Assembly (NCBI GenBank): GCA_018389105.1 | Contig: JACATO010000589.1 | Span: 1,972,001-2,036,000 of the forward strand | DNA from: Nautilus pompilius | Lineage: Eukaryota > Mollusca > Cephalopoda > Nautilida > Nautilidae | DNA length: 64,000 bases | Direction: 5' to 3' | Part shown: in pieces, positions 1 through 11,430 of the stretch | How the letters are laid out: every line of letters begins with the position of its first letter | How positions within the stretch are numbered: position 1 is the first letter of the stretch | Position numbers and translations under genes: made by a program | Notes under the pieces: model-generated | The model's database searches: none | Told to the model about the DNA's origin: nothing | Seen by the model: only the letters and a program-made list of their open reading frames with translations

Positions 1-894
1 GAAGTGATAGCACTGGTTAAAAACATCCACCTTCAGCAAATACAATGCTGGTTATAAGTAAACAGTAATGAACCAAGGATGCGACCAGGTACAATGCATT
101 TTGGGAAACAAAGCTTTCTCCCTAAACAAAACACACCCATTTCCACCCAATCCCTGTATCAAAAGTTTCCCTGTCGTCGTCATCATCATCATCACCACTC
201 AGGTCACCTGCACTTAATAAACATCACCTTCTCTAACCAGTGAATGCAGAATCCGCCTGCCATATAAATAAGTGGCATGATTGTAAATAAACACACCTGT
301 GTCCCAGGGTTGTCGCTATAACAGCAGTTTGTTTGTTGAATTTTTAATGATAGATACATGGATCACTTCAGAACCGCCTGGATCACGGATCCTTCAACTC
401 GCATAGCCGTTTCAAACCTTTCTTGTGCAGAATATTAACGAGAAACTCCGCGTCGGGGAATCGCTAAACATGGGGGGGGAGCTGTTCGGTAACGCACGTG
501 TAGAGAAGATAGAAAGGTTTGCTTTAAAGGGCTGCTGGGAGAGGGGGAGGGGGTAACCGTATGAATCGAAATGGCCTCGGTGGGAATCACGCGCGAGTGC
601 GGGTGCTTCTTCTAAGGTGGAGGTGGGTGACAGTCGGCTGAGGAGCCGAACGACGAGGGCTGCCCACCGCTCTGTGAGACACAATCGAATTAGCGCTGGT
701 GGGGGTGGGGGGGGAGATATCGTCTTAGTTTCTTCTCCCCCACCCTCTTTCCCTTCTTTTCTTCTCTCCACCGTACGACAACACGGGGATGGGATCAGCG
801 ATGACCGATGGTTGGTTGTGCTGTTAGTAACAACACCAGCCAGCAGCCGGTCGGATCCCAGTCGTCGTCGTGGCGGCGGTGGTGGCGTATCTCT

Positions 895-895
<1 letters not shown>

Positions 896-942
<47 letters not shown>

Positions 943-966
943 GTAGTAATAGTATAATAGTAGTAG
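896..966. repeat. (TAA)n microsatellite
   Basis: An uninterrupted TAA/ATA trinucleotide run to about 943 degenerates into TAG/TAA units. It lies in GLDC intron 1. Confidence 0.95.
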
Positions 967-1048
967 TTTCCCCCGGAACCGCCACGCCAGAGACGCCGCC
1001 TCCTTTACGTTAACGGCGGCTCGAAACAATAGGCGTGGGGCCGATTCC

Positions 1049-1072
1049 CGATCGATCGATCGATCGATCGAT
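1049..1072. repeat. (GATC)n tetranucleotide repeat
   Basis: Nearly six tandem GATC units form a perfect self-complementary tract about 75 bp inside GLDC intron 1. Confidence 0.95.
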
Positions 1073-1145
1073 TAAAGATAACAAAGCGAGTTGCAGACGG
1101 ATCGATCGGATCCCTCGCCAAGGACAAACAGAAACCACGGGCTAC

Positions 1146-1358
1146 CTGAAAACCGATGAAGTCCAACATGGCCTGTTTCTCCAGGGGCCCGGGGCCGATG
1201 TGCCTTCTGACAAACGCGTCCTGCGACGGGTGGAGAGCGTCGAAGTGGGCGCTGGACGAGACGGTCCGAATCCCGGGCCCGCGTCTGATCGAAGCCGCCG
1301 CGGATCGAACGTCCCACAGCAGCTGCAGCAGCAGGGTTCGGCCGGACGAAGAAGACAT
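1146..1358 (-). CDS. GLDC: Glycine dehydrogenase (decarboxylating), P-protein: coding exon 1
   Basis: This is the 5' coding exon of the pyridoxal-phosphate P-protein of the mitochondrial glycine cleavage system, which decarboxylates glycine and passes the aminomethyl group to the lipoyl arm of H-protein. Translation from the ATG at 1358-1356 gives 71 codons. An arginine/serine-rich, acid-poor N-terminus (about residues 1-35, starting MSSSSGRTLLLQLLWDVRSA) looks like a mitochondrial presequence. It is followed by DAFVRRHIGPGPLEKQAMLD, which corresponds to the conserved [20 protein letters not shown] region at the mature N-terminus of animal GLDC. The exon ends in CAG|GTAGCC (intron starts at 1145), in phase 0, close to where human GLDC exon 1 ends. 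No second exon is visible in 1-1145, so the rest of the roughly 1,000-residue protein lies outside the window. The family call rests on the RRHIGPG block and the targeting peptide. Confidence 0.88.
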
Positions 1359-1600
1359 CGCTCGTCGCGTGCAGCCAGCCAGTCTGTCTGTCCCCCCGCC
1401 GGCTTGGACCGTGCACTTTTATCCCCCCCCCCCCCCCCGCCGCCGACGCCGGGTCGACCCCCACCTCAGCCAATCAGGCCAGTCCGCCGAGGCACACCCA
1501 CCACGCTCTTTGTTTTATTCTTATCCTCGGTTATTATTTATTCCGAACCACCCTAACCTGGTGTGGCGGCACTGACATATTTGGGCAGCCGAGCCCACCC
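1359..1600 (-). promoter_or_regulatory. CpG-rich 5' region of GLDC
   Basis: GC- and CpG-rich sequence lies immediately upstream of the GLDC start codon. It has a C homopolymer at about 1,424-1,438 and a CCAAT pentamer on the plus strand at 1,470-1,474 (ATTGG on the gene strand, roughly 110 bp before the ATG). No TATA box is obvious. A dispersed CpG-island promoter would fit a housekeeping mitochondrial enzyme. The transcription start cannot be fixed from sequence. Confidence 0.5.
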
Positions 1601-1801
1601 ACCCCTCAGCAATGCCGTCATCCGGCATACATTACCCTCCTGCCCTTATTTGTGTGGATCTGCGGATCGTCGAAAATACCAGCCACCAGCCACCACCGGC
1701 AGGTAGTGAGTGCCGGAGCCCCTGAACGGCCCCAGCCATAAATAAGTTAACTTTGCGGGCTAGGAATAAAGGATAGTCGTAACAATTCCTGCGTCTAATG
1801 G

Positions 1802-1828
1802 AATAATAATAATAATAATAATAATAAC
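1802..1828. repeat. (AAT)n microsatellite
   Basis: Short AAT/ATA trinucleotide run upstream of GLDC. The surrounding 1,600-1,980 holds no recognisable gene. Confidence 0.9.
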
Positions 1829-1980
1829 TAGCGTAAACCCGACCTTACTAAATCACCTAACCCTGGATCAGAGTCACACGGCTGCAAATACCCGACCTTC
1901 GTGGTTCCAGGTGGTCAGACAGCCAATAGGCACTGTCATTAATTAAGCTCAAGACAGGCAGATCCCCACAGTATTTCTTC

Positions 1981-2474
1981 GTTTACCTGAGGACACATTA
2001 TGGGCTACACACACACTGTGTACAGAGTTAATGACCGTTTACCTGAGGACACATTATGGGCTACACACACACTGTGTACAGAGTTAATGACCGTTTACCT
2101 GAGGACACATTATGGGCTACACACACTGTGTACAGAGTTAATGACCATTTACCTGAGGACACATTATGGGCTACACAGTGTACAGGGTTAATGATCGTTT
2201 ACCTGAGGACACATTATGGGCTACACACACACTGTGTACAGAGTTAATGACCATTTACCTAAGGACACATTATGGGCTACACACACTGTGTACAGAGTTA
2301 ATGACCATTTACCTGAGGACACCTTATGGGCTACACACACACTGTGTACAGAGTTAATGACCGTTTACCTGAGGACACATTATGGGCTACACACACTGTG
2401 TACAGAGTTAATGACCATTTACCTGAGGACACCTTATGGGCTACACACACACACTGTGTACAGAGTTAATGACC
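1981..2474. repeat. Minisatellite, nine units of 50-58 bp
   Basis: Nine head-to-tail units follow the pattern (g/a)tttacctgaggacac, then attatgggcta, a short CA run, ctgtgtacagagttaatgacc. Unit starts are 1981, 2037, 2093, 2147, 2197, 2253, 2307, 2363 and 2417; lengths are 56, 56, 54, 50, 56, 54, 56, 54 and 58. The length differences are mostly steps of two in the internal (CA)n, so a microsatellite is embedded in each minisatellite unit. A degenerate fragment follows to about 2,490. All plus frames stay open because the unit lacks plus-strand stops in some frames; this is not evidence of coding. Confidence 0.97.
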
Positions 2475-2489
2475 GACTGCCTGAGATCT

Positions 2490-5400
2490 CTATGTTTCTC
2501 GTGGATCCGTGGCCAATATTATCATGGCAACGATTGCCACTGCTGTGGCAAGAACAGTGACACTGTGACAAGAATATACCATTGGTTGTCACGTCCTCAC
2601 CATCAAGATTCTTTGGCTGACAGCGCCCATGCGACAGAAATAGGCCAAAAAATTTTCCCAATGTCTTTAATGACTTGGCTACAAAGAAAATCCTTTTGTC
2701 TAACAGGGATAAAAAGTTCCAAAAGGTCAGGTTGACAAGATCCTTGATTATTTGGCAGCGTTTAACTCGTTTCTGATGAATCCAGATTTCACTGATTCAC
2801 ATTTTGGGGTTGCACCTGGGTCTGGAGAGGGCCAGTGCTAGGGTCTTCTGTCCACTGTTAGGTATGTAAGTGGGAGCATCAGGTGTGGATGGTAATCTAT
2901 CATGGTGAAAAGACAGAATTGGTGATTGTCGGTCAGTGACTCTATACTGTTGTTTACATTGCCATTTTAAAGACATATCACCTACCACTGTACCAACAAG
3001 GCTTATTGAGTTTCGGTGCCCATATTCTTCAGGTTGATGGAGCTACTTGTCACATCTCACGTGACAAAAAGTCTGGAAGAGGAATCAGGACATTCAGCTT
3101 CTTTCCTGAGTACAGCCCCAAAGCCTTTTCATCAGGCACCTGTGAGATTAGTGGTGTCATCCATGGTCCAAACAATTTCATGAAAAAGATACTTTAATCA
3201 TATTAATAGATGATTATCATATAGCTTAAAGTGTACTTTTCCATTATTCGATAATGTCTGTCTCTTTTATAAACAGTCTAATGAATTTCCACTTCAAATT
3301 ATGGCATCTGCAGGTTAGATTATTAATGCATACACATGGTGGTAGTTTCAGTGATGCCATAAAATGTATCAGAATTTGGGTTATTCCATATTACTTCATC
3401 ATCTACTCCCAGCATCATAGTTTCCATTTTTTTTCCTCCTCAACTAGGCCTTATGCAATTTTTCAGTTCTATGGGCCAATTATTTCAGTCAGAATGACCA
3501 TTTAAACATGAATGAGGCCAATCATCTAAATTTGCAAATGTGTTTTTGGTGCATTTTCATACTGGAATATTGCAAAACCTAATGAAGCAATCTATGCTCT
3601 TGAATGTTCTTAGTTATTTACACACACATGTACTTATGAAAAATGGCCTTTCTTTAAAGATTGCTTTCATAGTGCACCCAGGAAAATTGCGTAAATATCA
3701 TATTTTGTACCTTCACAAGTGGCAAAAAGTCTGATTTTTAGAAATTTTTCCTGTCCAGGTTCTTGGATCAATTCACTTGGCATGTGTTTTTCTAGTATTT
3801 CATAAAAATAATTGCAAGAATCTTGAAGAAATATTGAGTAGAGTAGGAGCACCTAAATTTGGAGTCATGCCGATGGGTGCAACTTTGACAGTGAAGATGG
3901 CCATGTGTCATGATAAGAATCTGCTGCTGAAATGCAAGCCAGTTAAGCTTCCATACCTCATATGTATTTGGCTGAGGTGGGAGGAGCTACTGTTCTACAT
4001 CATTTCTTCACACTTCAGTATGTTCTTTAAATATAATAGTTTTGCTACTTGAAACTACATTTTACATTCATTTAACACTATCGCAATCATGGTTTTCAGC
4101 AATATGTAGAGAACTGAATATTTGCATAGTACTAAGGTTAGCCATTCTGGTTTTTACACCATAGATTTCCAATCCATTTGTAGGGCTGGAGTCTACAACA
4201 ATCTGCTTTAACTGTTATGGCTTTTGTACATGGTTTTTTTTTTGTTTAACAAATGTATTAAAAGAAAAGGAGGGACATGACTGATGTTTTGGAGCTGATA
4301 CCCACCATTTGTTGTCTTGGTTTTCTTTGGCTTACCAGAAAAATCCACTTCTGTCATATGTTCTGTAATAGGGAGCATTTTGTGTGTTAACCGTCACTGG
4401 TAACTACTCGCACCGAGAAGCATTGAAATCGTATCAGGACAGGAAAAAGAAATTGAGTGGTGCATGTCACATTAGCTCTCCACCTCAGACTTCAAAATGG
4501 AATAAATTATTACATAGCTATTATTACAGTCCTGTTTGGCAATGTCCCCCTGCATCAAAACAGTGGTTCACTTGTGGACAATTCTGCCTAATCCAGTTTT
4601 TATCTACTTAAGTGCTCAGTTATCACCACTTCCATGGTGGGTCCTTTAGACTCTACAAACTGGACTAATCTTTATCAGACCTTCACACCAAGTGATGTTT
4701 TTAACTCTGTTACTTGGTAAAGAAAAGAAATCATCTCTATCCAATATTCAAACAAACTGTGACAACTAATTTGTACAGCCAAATAAGAAATAGCTATTAC
4801 CTCATAAAGATAGAGTTTTTCATTCTTGTCACTTTTAGACATTACTATTTGAATACCTAAATCACAACCTTGTTCACATGTCGATCTCTGAAGGAGCTTT
4901 ATTTTGCAAAGGTGGCCTGGACATTAAGATCACCCATTTCTTGTTAAATCAGTTTTATGTGACTGCTGTAACTGATTGATTATCGCCAGTAATTGTTAAT
5001 GACTGCATAAAGGTACTGATGTTGATGTCAAAAATAGGTACTCAGCACAATGCAACAAATTCACATAGATAACTCCAGTACCTTACCAATCTTAGAACAT
5101 GTGCAGAGTAGAGCCAAAAACAGAAATGATACCAGGCTCTGACAATCTCTGTAAAGATGGTTCTTTTGCTGGACTGCATATGAGACTTCCAGTTTATTTC
5201 TTGACATAAGCATCGATGAACTTTCACACACAAACAGCTGGAAAAGTTGGCTTTTTGAAACAACACCTCTCTCTCTCTCTCTCTCTCCTCTCTTCTTTAG
5301 ATGCCAGCCTGAGATGATAATGCAATTCTACTAGATGAAACAATTTACAGGATAAATAGTATCTAACATCTTTTCACAACTGGAAAGAAAGTCAGTACAT

Positions 5401-7170
5401 GGAAAATATCAATAATGATGTGTTACTAACCAGCAGACAGTGAATAATAAAAAATTGTATAAACATAATAGGATAATGGAGATGTATTTTAGACACTAGT
5501 TTATTATTTTGTGTAAGGTTTTTGTTGTTGTTGTTTTTCAATGCTGCTCTAATGTCACAGCAGGAACCAGTCTGTTCTTTTTTTTAAAATAAAAAAAAAA
5601 AAGGAGAGCGATTAAAACAGTGCGAGGTCCGGCCGCCAGGAGGAGGAGGAGGAGGAGAGGGAGAAATGGTGGGCGGAGCTGGAGTCCTCTTGGTCACCGA
5701 GGTATGGGGGGCTCAGTCGGTGACACCACCCTCCAGAGAAGACTGGTGATAAGTTGGCCAAAATGCACATCCCATCCACTAAAGGATCTAGAGGTTGGGG
5801 GGGGCAGGGACAGGGCTAGATCTTCTTTTCCATCTGCCAGGGGAAAAAGCGACGTTTACCAGTTCTTGTTTCTCTCTCCTCTCAACGTTTTCTTTGCAGC
5901 TACTTTTAGTAGGAGTAGCTTCAGTAATGGTAGGATATGTAGCCTGAATAGTGATAATAAAGGATCACACAAGCAGAAATCTGTCTTTTGATGGAAGCAA
6001 CAACACAATAAGTGTATTTTGTGATAAGGTTACATCACACATGCACAATGGCAGCTGGTAGAGATAGGAAGCCCCCCAAGCAGCTTCTCACTGTAAGAAG
6101 TCCCACACTCCACCTCACCGGGGCCCAACTTTCTTTGTTGTGTGTCATGAACAGTCGTAAAATCAAGGGGTGGGGATATTTCTACAATAAAACATTTTGT
6201 TCTTGTCGTCAGACGTAAACTCGCAGTACCCCTGGCTGGGAATGATATTGGTCTTCACGATGTTTGCTTGGAATGATTCTTGCTTTCATGCCATGTAGCT
6301 CAATCTTCATCACTGTCCTCGTTCACTGCCTCGGGTCACCAATGAAGGAGCTATTAATGCTGACTGTACATGTATTTCTAAAAAAAGAAATGGTTATTCT
6401 ATTTAAATAAAGATCAGAAAGGAGATTAACTTGTGTGTACACTCGGGTAGCTTTTATTTCTTATAATAAAAGAACCATTGACAATGCTTGTAAGAAGCAA
6501 ATCTAACCCATGTTTTCAAGTACTTATGCATTTGTTTGTTACTCTTTCAAGGTTGAAGATACTTCAGAATCTGGATGGGGTTTAAGTTACCACATGAACT
6601 AAAGCTTTTTTTTTCCCATGCAGCAGCGCTGGGTGCCCCAGCTAGTACTATATGTATCCAATTTAAAAAAAAAAATATGTATTTTTCAAACATTAACACG
6701 CAATAAAAACTAACTACATATAAGACAGCAAAAACAGGATATACACAACTGTTTGCTGGATATTTTTCAACTTATGATCTCCATGCTACAAAATAAATTA
6801 TCAACAATGTAAGTATACACACAACTGCCAAATATTTTGTGAACTATAATTTGAGTGGTAAAAATTAATTTTAAAATTATCAACATGTATGCAAAGCAAA
6901 CTATACAAAAGCAGTTTGCTTCATCTTGGTGCTTTATAAAATAGCTGTTTTCTTCCGGGTCTTGACTGTGTTAATTGTTAAGATTAAAAATAAGATGTTC
7001 ATAATTTCACTTTTACCACATTGCAAAGGAAAAAAAAATTACCAACAGATTTAAATCATAATTAATTCAAAAATGTAATTTTTTCATAAACTAAATAAAA
7101 GCACAGTATTAAACTAATAGCAATTTATATTATAAAACTAATTTGTTTACCTTTAGAGCGGTTCTTCTCA
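2490..7170. other. AT-rich, CpG-poor non-coding stretch
   Basis: I recognise no gene, RNA or clear transposon here. Open frames are short and without familiar motifs. CG dinucleotides are scarce except in a small GC-rich patch at about 5,610-5,780, and there is a short CT run at about 5,269-5,287. Poly-A/T and AT-rich sequence dominates 6,370-7,140. Confidence 0.6.
5620..5780 (+). other. GC-rich patch with a possible small first exon
   Basis: A GGA/GAG-rich stretch is followed by an ATG in good context (gagaaATGG, ATG at 5,666) and 12 codons ending in ACCGAG|GTATGG (possible donor at 5,702). It sits as a CpG-containing island inside a CpG-poor block, as an invertebrate promoter or first exon might. 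No downstream exon is recognised and the peptide is too short to identify, so this is only a candidate. Confidence 0.15.
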
Positions 7171-7177
7171 CCACCCG

Positions 7178-9300
7178 TCACTCGGTAAGCTCAGTACTTC
7201 TCAGGATGGTGGTACTATTCTTCGACTTCCACCAAATCCTTGCCAAACTGTTCACCCCATCCTCCTCATTATCCTGCTTAGACTCTCTTTCACTAAGGCC
7301 AACTACTCTTAGGAAGGTGTGCAATGATGCTGCAGGAAATCCTTGACAACCTACTTTGAGTGGCAACACCTTATACTCCCATCCTTTCTCTTTTATCTCT
7401 GCAGCCAAGTAAATAGACTTAACCGCCTTTCTTTCATGTGCCCCCCCCATATACCTTCCTCCCTTACCACCGGTAACTCTCCAAGTAGCAATGCCCTCTC
7501 CATCTTGCTACTTGCAACCAAACTGAGATGAAGCTGCATCTGAAGAATGCATGCCGCAGTGTTTTTCCTCTACTTGCTGACCAACTATTACATGCCACTG
7601 AACACTAGTTACCATCTCCTTCCTCTTCTCTGCCCTTATTGATGCTTTTTGCTTGACGAACCCCACCTTCCTTTGCCATCTGGCTGCCCAGCTCTCTAAG
7701 AATCTCATCGTGCCTCCATGTACATCCCAGGTCCTGCTAAGAGCCACTGTGCACATAGAGAGCATCTGCTTAGATGACTCTATCTGTTCACAAAGAGGGA
7801 AAGCTGAGATCTCTTACTACCCACATAATTAAGTTAGTGGACATAAACAGCATGATGTGATCTTCATCTACCAATAACTTGCATTTACCAGCAACATCAG
7901 CCTCTGTCCAGCACTGTTTTGGCCAACTGAACCCAAGTTCTATCTTATTGCAGTGTGCATTTTGACTGATTTCCCTACACATAACCCTGCTTCCTGCCTT
8001 ATCCATCTGATATAGTGCTCTCCACATTCCCCCAGATGTTTTGATCTTGCAAGTCTTTCAGGATGACCTTAAAGCCTCAACTTTTCCAACTTGAACTCTT
8101 TAACCAAAAGGTTTGAATGCAGCTGTGACTTTGGCATGCTTAATGTATAAATCTGTAGTTGATAGGCTATGAGGAAGGCAGGCCTATTTATGCAGGAATT
8201 GGCTTACTTTCTGCTCTAACTTTCCATTTTGTAATTGCATTAGCAACCACATTAACCAGGAAGAATTTCAAACTGATAAAACCATAATCTGTATTCACCA
8301 GGAAGGCCATATACATAAACCTTCCACAGCTCTTGTTCCTTTTGCCTCATCACCTCAGCTCCTCTGTATCTGTCACTTAAGAAAACTCAGCTGCGATACT
8401 GAACATGGGGTCTTTTTCACTTCTCCTGGCTTATTGACATCGACATACTTCTCTCTGCCTCAAACTTTATTCTTTCCCATGTTATCAGTTCATCTAGTTG
8501 TCTGACAGCCTTTCTGATGACTGCCAATCAATCTTAAGGATAATCATTTCACTGATAAATGCTCTCAATGAGGTAGGTGTTTCCGCCCACTATTTAGTAG
8601 CCATCTCGCTTGTGCATTCAATCCAAAGATTAGCACTTCCATCACCAAGACAAAGATAATTGGTGATGTTGCATATTCTGTCACCGTGCCAACCTTCAAC
8701 TTTTGTATGTTCTTGTACAAAAGTACATCATAAAGCTGCTGGAGTATCTCTTGATGCACTGGATGAATTTTCAGTGCAAGTGAAAGAAATCCATTGGCAG
8801 TTCTATCACCTTTTGAGAGACTGATCCATAAACATTTGCAAAATCCAGCCACACCACATGCAGATCTTTCCTTTCCTTTTTTGTCTCCTGGATGACATTC
8901 CAAACATAGACCTTGTTCCTTCTGAACTGCTGAATTCACTAACCCTTTCCCCACTAGCCAGTTACTTTCTTTGCCAGGGCACTGCAATAATATCTTCCCT
9001 TCTACTTCCAGCTGGGAAATTGACTGAAATTGACAAGTTGATGTTGTTCCATCTTTGGTGGGAATGCACACTACATTGGTGCAACACCAGTGGGATGAAA
9101 TCTCCCCAGGCTTCCAAATTTTCACTGGAATCCTCCATAATAGCATAACCAGCTCTAGATGCTGTTTATGTACCCTGTAGATAGATTATTCAATTTGGTC
9201 TAGCCATTCTTTTGTTCTGGCCTTCCTGATTACCTGACTAATTTCCTTGAAGTTAATCATTCCTGTGCTAAAAGATTGACTGACATAGGGTGACCAGACC
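7178..9300 (-). mobile_element. Decayed non-LTR (LINE-type) retrotransposon, reverse transcriptase relic
   Basis: Fragments in three minus-strand frames line up, in order, with the ORF2 reverse transcriptase of a non-LTR family widespread in fish and marine invertebrates. From 5' to 3' on the element: IYRVHKQHLELVMLLWRIPV (about 9,190-9,130), corresponding to the family's GVPYKVYK...LLRRLWRLLRVIWRR block; VCIPTKDGTTSTCQFQSISQ (about 9,070-9,015), family FIPKE..S....QFR.ISLL; motif A as WLDFANVYGSVSQ in another frame (near 8,845-8,810), with its aspartate kept; SPIIFVLVMEV (8,666), family ISPILFVLAMEV; then LP.SLST..LY and VGK.EALR..L pieces (about 8,200-8,050); and finally LPLKVGCQGFPAASLHTFLR (near 7,370-7,310), matching the C-terminal LPVEVGCRGF..SL block. 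Stops and frameshifts throughout show it is dead. The clade cannot be assigned by eye. Target-site duplications were not found. Confidence 0.85.
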
Positions 9301-9985
9301 TTCCTGATCTTTTGGGGGATCAGAATATATATATATATATCAGGTGCTGCTGAAGCTCTTCTTTAGAAACCAACAGTTTTCCTCTAAAGTTTCTCATAAA
9401 TGAAAATCCCTTTAAGAAATCTGAATGGGTCTTCAGTGGAAACTGCTTTTCTTCTGAGTCTCTGCCCCTTAGGTAGATCAAGCCTGCTGGTTCATTGTTA
9501 GACTCCCTCCATTTTTCCTTCTGCTCTCTTCCATACTGCTGATAACTACACTAGAAACAGCCATTTAGTATTCAATATATCACTGTACCTTATTATGACG
9601 AGATTTTTGCCAATCAATTCTGCACTTTATCAAGACAACTTTTTAAAAAAATAATTCAATATTCAACTGAATGATTTGTGGTTAATAGTGTATGTTTGAT
9701 TTGTAATCCTGTTAAATTTTCTATAATACCACTTTATCTCGAAGAAGTAGTCCTGAATGTTTATTTTTGTATTTAGGTTCACCAGATGTAACATCCTGTT
9801 TTTCCAGCCGATTACATTGACAGTTTTGTTGCAATGATCTGATAACAAATATGTAACCCTTCCAGTTAATTTACCCTTTTCAGGCTGTTTGTTGTTTCAA
9901 TAGTTATGAATGTGTGACCTTGAGCTAAACCAAACAATGTAGTAGTCACTTCCCATCAAAAAATCAACTCCATAATGTTGGCCTA
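9301..9985. other. AT-rich non-coding spacer between two transposon relics
   Basis: No coding signal is recognised. It has a short (AT)n run near 9,328-9,341 and few CG dinucleotides. The motif gggtgaccagacc at about 9,289 resembles ends of some DNA-transposon-derived repeats but is too short to classify. Confidence 0.5.
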
Positions 9986-9989
9986 GATC

Positions 9990-11430
9990 AATGGGTGTCA
10001 AACTCGTTTCTTACAGCAAGCCGGATCTGATATAATGTATCATAAATTACCAACATACATATGTAATACATGAACATGAGTCATAAAATAGATGTCGGCA
10101 ATATAAAGAACAGCAGTAAAATCACTTATACAACTAATACTATTTATAATTAGAAGAACAAGTATTTATTTACCACTGTTGCTGTTTCTTAATACCTGGA
10201 ACCTCTTAGTATGGACCACTGCATCCAAATTTGGACCAAGTGACTGGGTTGTGAACAACCATGAGTATTGTGTTCAGGTGTGTGTCAGTAAGTTGGGAAG
10301 GTAGTTCGGACTTGTTCGTGTTCATTGTATAAAAGAGCTGTTCTCAGACGTACATTTTTCCAAATATGGAGAGAATTTCTGAAGCAAAAGACTTCAGCTT
10401 TGGTTAATTTGGTCCTAGATATGGATAAAATGTAGCTACACCAACATTGGAAAGCTCACCCTTTAAACTAGAGTCGCACTGCAGCTTGATTATTTCCATC
10501 TGAAGCTCCTCAGAGACTTCCTGCTCACTGACAGGAAATGGGTGCAAAAGAATTGAAAATTCTTTCTCAAGATTTCTAAAGTCGGAAAACCTTTCTCGGA
10601 ATCCATTTTCCAGCTTAGACATTTGCTGCTGTGCTTTTCTATGAGGATATCACAAGGAGACTCAGCAGTGTCGTGCAGATATTGCAAGGTGAGAAAGTAA
10701 GCCAAATTACTCTCAGAAAGCTTCTTTCCCCCCAAAGCCGGAGCTTAATCTCAAAGGCATGAATGCTGTCATAGAATTCTGCCACTGCTTTGTTGCAGAC
10801 CCTGCATCTTTGTGCTGAGAAAATCCAGGTGTTCTGTAAATGTCCACCATAAAAGTAAGATCTGGAAGCCATTCATTAAACTGCAATTCAGGCACAAATT
10901 TCCTCTTCTGATCCATAAACAACAGTATTTCACCACTCCATTCATAGAAGTATCCCCAAATCAGCCAGTGATCTTCAGTGCGATGTGGCAGCCCTAGGTG
11001 GTTTTCACTTTCCTTCAGAAGACTTAACTTCCTGTGGTTAAATCCTCCATAACAAAATCCATCTCAGGGTTTTACTACAGAGATTTTTGGTACAAAATGC
11101 AATGGAAATGACAAAACTGAAGGTCTGGTCGATAGCTGCCAATGTTTCCTTAAACTTTGCAGCAACTGCAGCTTTTCTAGCCACCATATTTGGTGCTCCG
11201 TTTATGGTCAGACTCTCAGCTCATGCCCGGCCTATACCTAATTGGTCCTGAGCTCCCACCAAACTGTCAAAGATGTCACCGCCCGCTGTTGTTTCTTTCA
11301 ATGGAACCAATTCTACAAACTCTTCCGTTATGGGCAAATTTCCAATCAACGCTACGAATGAAAATCGCCAGTCATGCCACATCAGCTGCATCTGTCCTCT
11401 CGTCAACATGATGCGCAGCTTTAGAAATCG
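9990..11430 (-). mobile_element. Decayed hAT transposon (GTF2IRD2/ZBED5-like transposase relic)
   Basis: Minus-strand pieces in shifting frames match, in order, the hAT transposase lineage that gave rise to vertebrate GTF2IRD2 and ZBED5-type genes. In order: SKAAHHVDERTDAADVA (about 11,430-11,374; family LALDESTDVSDTAQL, first catalytic Asp region), LPITEEFVELVPLKETTAGG (about 11,330-11,270; family F.ITEELLDLIPLKGTTTG), LTINGAPNMVARKAA (about 11,210; family VTTDGAPSMVGKKAG), FMDQKRKFVPELQFNEWLPD (10,919 down; family FM..KGK.V.EL.D..WL.DLAFLVDI), EFYDSIHAFEIKLRLW (about 10,780), and FRERFSDFRNLEKEFSILLH (about 10,600; family F..RFQDFKK.EKEFELFS) with EELQMEIIKLQCDSSLK. At 9,993 the sequence gggtgtcaaactcgttt resembles a hAT terminal inverted repeat and probably marks the 3' end; I could not find the opposite end. 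Several stops and frameshifts make it non-functional. Confidence 0.83.

Larger units (their letters stand above)
1..1145 (-). other. GLDC intron 1 (partial)
   Basis: This is sequence downstream of the exon 1 donor on the minus strand. I see no exon 2. Bases 1-350 are AT-rich and CpG-poor, as expected of a gene body, and CpG content rises from about 360 toward the exon. The intron contains a (TAA)n tract and a (GATC)n tract, listed separately. Open frames here are low-complexity (Ser/Arg/Pro-rich) and are not supported as coding. Confidence 0.6.

Noticed and set aside
3006-3197. LQVDGATCHISRDKK on the plus strand, like the QQDGATCHT block of DDE transposases
   Set aside because: The match is one short block; the residues around it do not follow any transposase, and no second catalytic region was found.
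9280-9330. gggtgaccagacc... as the end of a known non-autonomous DNA transposon
   Set aside because: Only about a dozen bases are suggestive, and no matching inverted end was found.
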